NCBI GenBank assembly: GCA_030638455.1
Contig: DAOWEP010000081.1
Span: forward strand, 1 to 9,419
Direction of reading: 5' to 3'
DNA length: 9,419 nucleotides
DNA from: Gammaproteobacteria bacterium
GTDB taxonomy: Bacteria > Pseudomonadota > Gammaproteobacteria > DAOWEP01
How positions within the stretch are numbered: position 1 is the first letter of the stretch; the number at the start of each line of letters is the position of its first letter. The position numbers and the translations under genes are program-made. This document shows, one piece after another, positions 7,191 through 9,419 of the stretch. The notes beneath the pieces were generated by a model. That model searched no databases. It was not told the DNA's origin and saw only the letters and a program-made list of their open reading frames with translations.

Positions 7191-7202
7191 CAGATTAATC
7201 TG
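7191..7202. repeat. 12-bp perfect palindrome between hisI and hisE
   Basis: CAGATTAATCTG reads identically on both strands and lies eight bases after the hisI stop, in the 76-base hisI-hisE spacer. It could be a small operator-like site or chance. The AT-rich centre gives no stable hairpin, and no T-run follows. Confidence 0.3.
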
Positions 7203-7259
7203 CGTATTTAGCCAGGAATACGGAACCATACAGAAAATACAGCCAGAAAAGTGACCAAA

Positions 7260-7580
7260 ATGAGTGATATACTGCAACAACTGTCAGAAGTACTCGAGCA
7301 GCGCAAAAAGGCGGCACCGGATTCTTCTTATGTGGCAGGCCTGTACGCCAAAGGACTGGATGCAATCCTGAAAAAAATCGGTGAAGAAGCGACCGAAACA
7401 GTGATGGCTGCAAAGGACGGGGACACGAAGAAAATTGTGTATGAAACTGCAGATCTATGGTTTCACACAATGATACTTCTGGCATCAAAGGGCCTGGGCC
7501 CGGAGGATGTACTTGAAGAGTTGGGCCGGCGTTTCGGGATATCGGGTATCGAAGAAAAGAAGAGTCGCCCCTCGAAATAA
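7260..7580 (+). CDS. hisE: phosphoribosyl-ATP pyrophosphatase
   Basis: MazG-like all-alpha hydrolase that removes pyrophosphate from phosphoribosyl-ATP, the second step of histidine synthesis. The 106-residue protein from ATG 7260 begins MSDILQQLSEVLEQRK, which fits the family; a GTG three codons earlier (7251) is possible but less likely. The metal-binding acidic motifs are KKIGEEATE (38-46, with E42, E43 and E46) and YETADLWFH (61-69, with E62 and D65). The enzyme is separate from HisI, although the two act in consecutive steps. It is the last his gene here, and tatA begins 74 bases on. A weak 5-bp stem (CGCCC 7566-7570, GGGCG 7582-7586) at its end has no T-run, so transcription may continue into tat. 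Confidence 0.95.
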   Translation: MSDILQQLSEVLEQRKKAAPDSSYVAGLYAKGLDAILKKIGEEATETVMAAKDGDTKKIVYETADLWFHTMILLASKGLGPEDVLEELGRRFGISGIEEKKSRPSK

Positions 7581-7654
7581 AGGGCGTCAGCAGATTCTGG
7601 AAACCTGACATAAAAAATATTTTTACTATTTGAATAGAGCGTCTGGAGGCTATT

Positions 7655-7903
7655 ATGGGTTTTGGTGGAATAGGTCCCGGGTCATTACTTCTGATCCTGT
7701 TGATCGTTATCGTGCTGTTTGGCACAAAGAAATTGCGTAATATCGGGGCAGATCTGGGTGGTGGGCTTAAAAGTTTCCGCAAGGCAATGAAAGATGGCGA
7801 CGATGCTGGTGCTACTAAAGCTACTAGTGAAAAGCTGAACAAGGATGATGAAGGAACTGTTATTGAAGGCGAAGTAACATCAAAGGAAAAGGACAAGGTC
7901 TAA
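7655..7903 (+). CDS. tatA: Sec-independent translocase pore subunit TatA
   Basis: Small inner-membrane protein that oligomerises to let folded, twin-arginine signal-bearing proteins cross the membrane. The 82 residues hold one N-terminal TM helix (about 7-22), the FG hinge (F22-G23), an amphipathic helix (about 24-44) containing the conserved F41, and a charged tail rich in Lys, Asp and Glu. The N-terminus MGFGGIGPGSLLLILLIVIVL and the absence of a GPERLP motif make it TatA rather than TatB. The start ATG 7655 has a clear TGGAGG (7644-7649) five bases upstream. It follows hisE and begins the tat group. A 6-bp AT-rich stem (AAAGAT 7902-7907, ATCTTT 7914-7919) overlaps its stop. Confidence 0.95.
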   Translation: MGFGGIGPGSLLLILLIVIVLFGTKKLRNIGADLGGGLKSFRKAMKDGDDAGATKATSEKLNKDDEGTVIEGEVTSKEKDKV

Positions 7904-8035
7904 AGATTGTTTTATCTTTTCTGGTAACAAAACCCCATCGTTTGTCTAAGTTGAATTTTCTGAGTGTGAGCCACCTAAGCTTTCGTCATCTGGCTGCATT
8001 CTGCAGTTATCACCTTGATAGAGTACTGGTCTGTT

Positions 8036-8437
8036 ATGTTTGATATTGGTTTCTGGGAATTAAGTCTGATCATGGTCGTTGCCTTGCTGGTAATCGGGCC
8101 GGAGCGACTTCCTGGCGTTGCACGCAAGGCCGGTCTATGGGTAAGCAAAGCCCGTGGTTTTGTACGTTCGGTAAAGGCCGATATTGAACATGAAATTGCG
8201 GCCGATGAGTTAAAGAAAACATTGAACGAGCATGCAAAATTCCCCAGCGTCCATGAGATCATAGAAGAAGCCAGGGCCGATATCAGTCATGTTAAGGAAG
8301 AACTCAAAAGTAATCTTGACAACAAGCCAGTAGAAGAACCAGCACCAGAAGTGATTGGACATTCGTCTGGAGGCACTCTGGATAAATCCCCGGACCATGC
8401 ACCGGATAATATGCCTAATAAAAACAACGAGGCATGA
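8036..8437 (+). CDS. tatB: Tat translocase receptor subunit TatB
   Basis: Partner of TatC in the receptor complex that binds twin-arginine signal peptides. The 133-residue protein starts MFDIGFWELSL, the classic TatB N-terminus, with the conserved E8, one TM helix (about 5-20) and the hinge motif GPERLP (21-26). After it come a long amphipathic and helical charged region (to about 98) and a Pro/Asp-rich tail. The frame is open from a TTG at 8015, but ATG 8036 gives the family start. No strong Shine-Dalgarno precedes 8036. The 132-base gap from tatA is long for this operon type. The end overlaps tatC by four bases (ATGA at 8434-8437), a sign of translational coupling. Confidence 0.95.
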   Translation: MFDIGFWELSLIMVVALLVIGPERLPGVARKAGLWVSKARGFVRSVKADIEHEIAADELKKTLNEHAKFPSVHEIIEEARADISHVKEELKSNLDNKPVEEPAPEVIGHSSGGTLDKSPDHAPDNMPNKNNEA

Positions 8438-9324
8438 CAGAGGATAGTCAACAAGAAGAGAGTGCAGAAAAGGTTGAGATGACCTTTGTGTCACATCTTC
8501 TGGAATTGCGCGATCGATTGCTGCGCATCATTCTGGTTGTAATCGTTATTTTCCTCGGGTTGTTTTATTTCGCCAACGATATCTATACCTATGTGGCAGG
8601 ACCTTTAAGTAGTCATTTGCCAGAAGGTAGCACCATGGTTGCCATTGGGGTGGCTTCAACATTCCTTATCCCGTTTAAACTTACTCTGGTGCTATCAGTA
8701 TTCGCCGCAATGCCGTTCATTTTGTATCAAATATGGGGCTTTGTTGCGCCGGGCCTGTATCGACATGAACGCAAAATGGCCGTGCCGGTTCTCGCAGCGA
8801 GTACATTCCTGTTTTATTTGGGAATGGCATTTGCGTATTACGTGGTGTTTCCTCTCGTTTTTAAATTTTTTATCAGTGTTGCGCCAGAAGCTATTACCTA
8901 TACACCTGACATAGGCAGCTATCTTGATATAGTACTTACTTTATTTTTTGCTTTTGGCGTTGCCTTTGAGGTGCCGATTGCAACCGTATTATTGGTATGG
9001 ACGGGCACTACAACACCCGAAAAGCTGGCAGAAAAGCGATCTTACGTGATTCTGGGTGCTTTTGTTGTAGGGATGCTGTTGACCCCGCCAGACATAATAT
9101 CGCAAACCTTGTTGGCATTGCCGATGTGGGTGTTGTTTGAGATAGGAATAATATTTGCACGACTATATATCCCTAAGGGAGCAGAAAAGACATATACCGA
9201 AGAAAGAGCCAACAGCAGAAGCAATCATGAAGAGTCAGTTGTATCCGATTATCAGCCTATGAATGACGAGGAGCTAAAGAAGGAGTTCGATCGAATTGAT
9301 AAGGAAATGAGGGATATGGACTGA
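8434..9324 (+). CDS. tatC: Tat translocase signal-peptide-binding subunit TatC
   Basis: Six-helix inner-membrane protein that recognises the twin-arginine motif and nucleates the translocase. The 296 residues show the N-terminal HLLELRDRLL (21-30), the first cytoplasmic loop WGFVAPGLYRHERK (101-114) with F103 and E112 (E. coli F94 and E103), the membrane glutamate in AFEVP (E179, E. coli E170) and LTPPD (216-220). The core ends near residue 250. A charged, soluble tail of about 45 residues follows, making it longer than E. coli TatC (258). The start at 8434 overlaps tatB by ATGA. An alternative ATG at 8479 has a better-spaced AAGG (8470-8473) but would leave an unusually short N-terminus. A terminator follows directly. 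Confidence 0.96.
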   Translation: MTEDSQQEESAEKVEMTFVSHLLELRDRLLRIILVVIVIFLGLFYFANDIYTYVAGPLSSHLPEGSTMVAIGVASTFLIPFKLTLVLSVFAAMPFILYQIWGFVAPGLYRHERKMAVPVLAASTFLFYLGMAFAYYVVFPLVFKFFISVAPEAITYTPDIGSYLDIVLTLFFAFGVAFEVPIATVLLVWTGTTTPEKLAEKRSYVILGAFVVGMLLTPPDIISQTLLALPMWVLFEIGIIFARLYIPKGAEKTYTEERANSRSNHEESVVSDYQPMNDEELKKEFDRIDKEMRDMD

Positions 9325-9350
9325 CAGTTAATTACTGTCACCTACTTTTT
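9322..9350 (+). terminator. intrinsic terminator after tatC
   Basis: TGACAGT (9322-9328) pairs perfectly with ACTGTCA (9334-9340) around a five-base loop and is followed by CCTACTTTTT (9341-9350), ending in a run of five T. The first arm includes the tatC stop codon. The stem is only 7 bp, but its place and T-run fit a Rho-independent terminator closing the tat group. Confidence 0.6.
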
Positions 9351-9373
9351 ATGCTAGATGCAGTTGTTATATT

Positions 9374-9419
9374 ATGTTGATGAACAAAATGCCGTTAATC
9401 CTTATATCGCATGACGGTA
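9374..9419 (+). CDS. possible start of a downstream gene, cut by window edge
   Basis: From ATG 9374 a frame stays open to the edge for 15 codons (MLMNKMPLILISHDG). In-frame ATGs at 9380 and 9389 are alternatives. No convincing ribosome binding site precedes any of them. The short hydrophobic strand after a basic start could be the first beta strand of a cytosolic fold, but there is too little to name it. The 49 bases between tatC and this frame contain the terminator. Confidence 0.25.
   Translation, partial: MLMNKMPLILISHDG

Noticed and set aside
7195..7896. 233-residue open frame on the minus strand
   Set aside because: It lies fully antisense to hisE and tatA, both with clear family motifs. 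Its sequence is low-complexity Ser/Pro/Phe-rich, as expected from the reverse of a Glu/Lys-rich gene.
8008..8020. TATCA-CCT-TGATA inverted repeat upstream of tatB as an FNR-type site
   Set aside because: The half-sites are in the reverse order to TTGAT-N4-ATCAA and the spacer is three bases, so it does not match.

Overview
This is ordinary chromosomal sequence from a bacterium, most likely a gammaproteobacterium. I base that on the close match of TypA, Dtd, FNR and the Tat proteins to proteobacterial versions, on an FNR/ANR-type regulator with the N-terminal cysteine cluster, and on the order hisB-hisH-hisA-hisF-hisI-hisE followed by tatA-tatB-tatC, which is familiar from non-enteric gamma- and betaproteobacteria. 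Unlike in enteric bacteria, hisB is monofunctional and hisI and hisE are separate genes. I cannot name a genus from the sequence alone.

Layout. Positions 1-1725 hold most of typA (ribosome-associated GTPase), whose first 34 or so codons lie before the window. Next is an unrecognised four-helix membrane protein gene (1812-2393) and dtd (2404-2850, D-aminoacyl-tRNA deacylase). A 13-bp perfect hairpin covers the end of the membrane-protein gene and the ribosome binding site of dtd. The fnr gene (2873-3643) runs on the minus strand, converging on dtd with a 22-base gap. A 217-base divergent intergenic region (3644-3860) carries a candidate promoter for each direction.

The his cluster (3861-7580) encodes the middle steps of histidine synthesis: HisE and HisI (PRPP-adduct hydrolysis and ring opening), HisA (isomerisation), HisH/HisF (IGP synthase) and HisB (dehydratase). 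The genes hisG, hisD and hisC and the histidinol-phosphate phosphatase are not in the window. The tat genes follow on the same strand (7655-9324) and encode a complete twin-arginine protein export system. A good intrinsic terminator closes tatC. A few codons of a possible further gene run off the right edge.

All clear genes have intact reading frames and conserved active-site residues. I see no mobile element, CRISPR array, tRNA or rRNA, and no sign of a novel defence or biosynthetic system. The points most worth a second look are the hairpin over the dtd ribosome binding site and the orphan membrane protein with a His-x-His pair at the start of its second helix.
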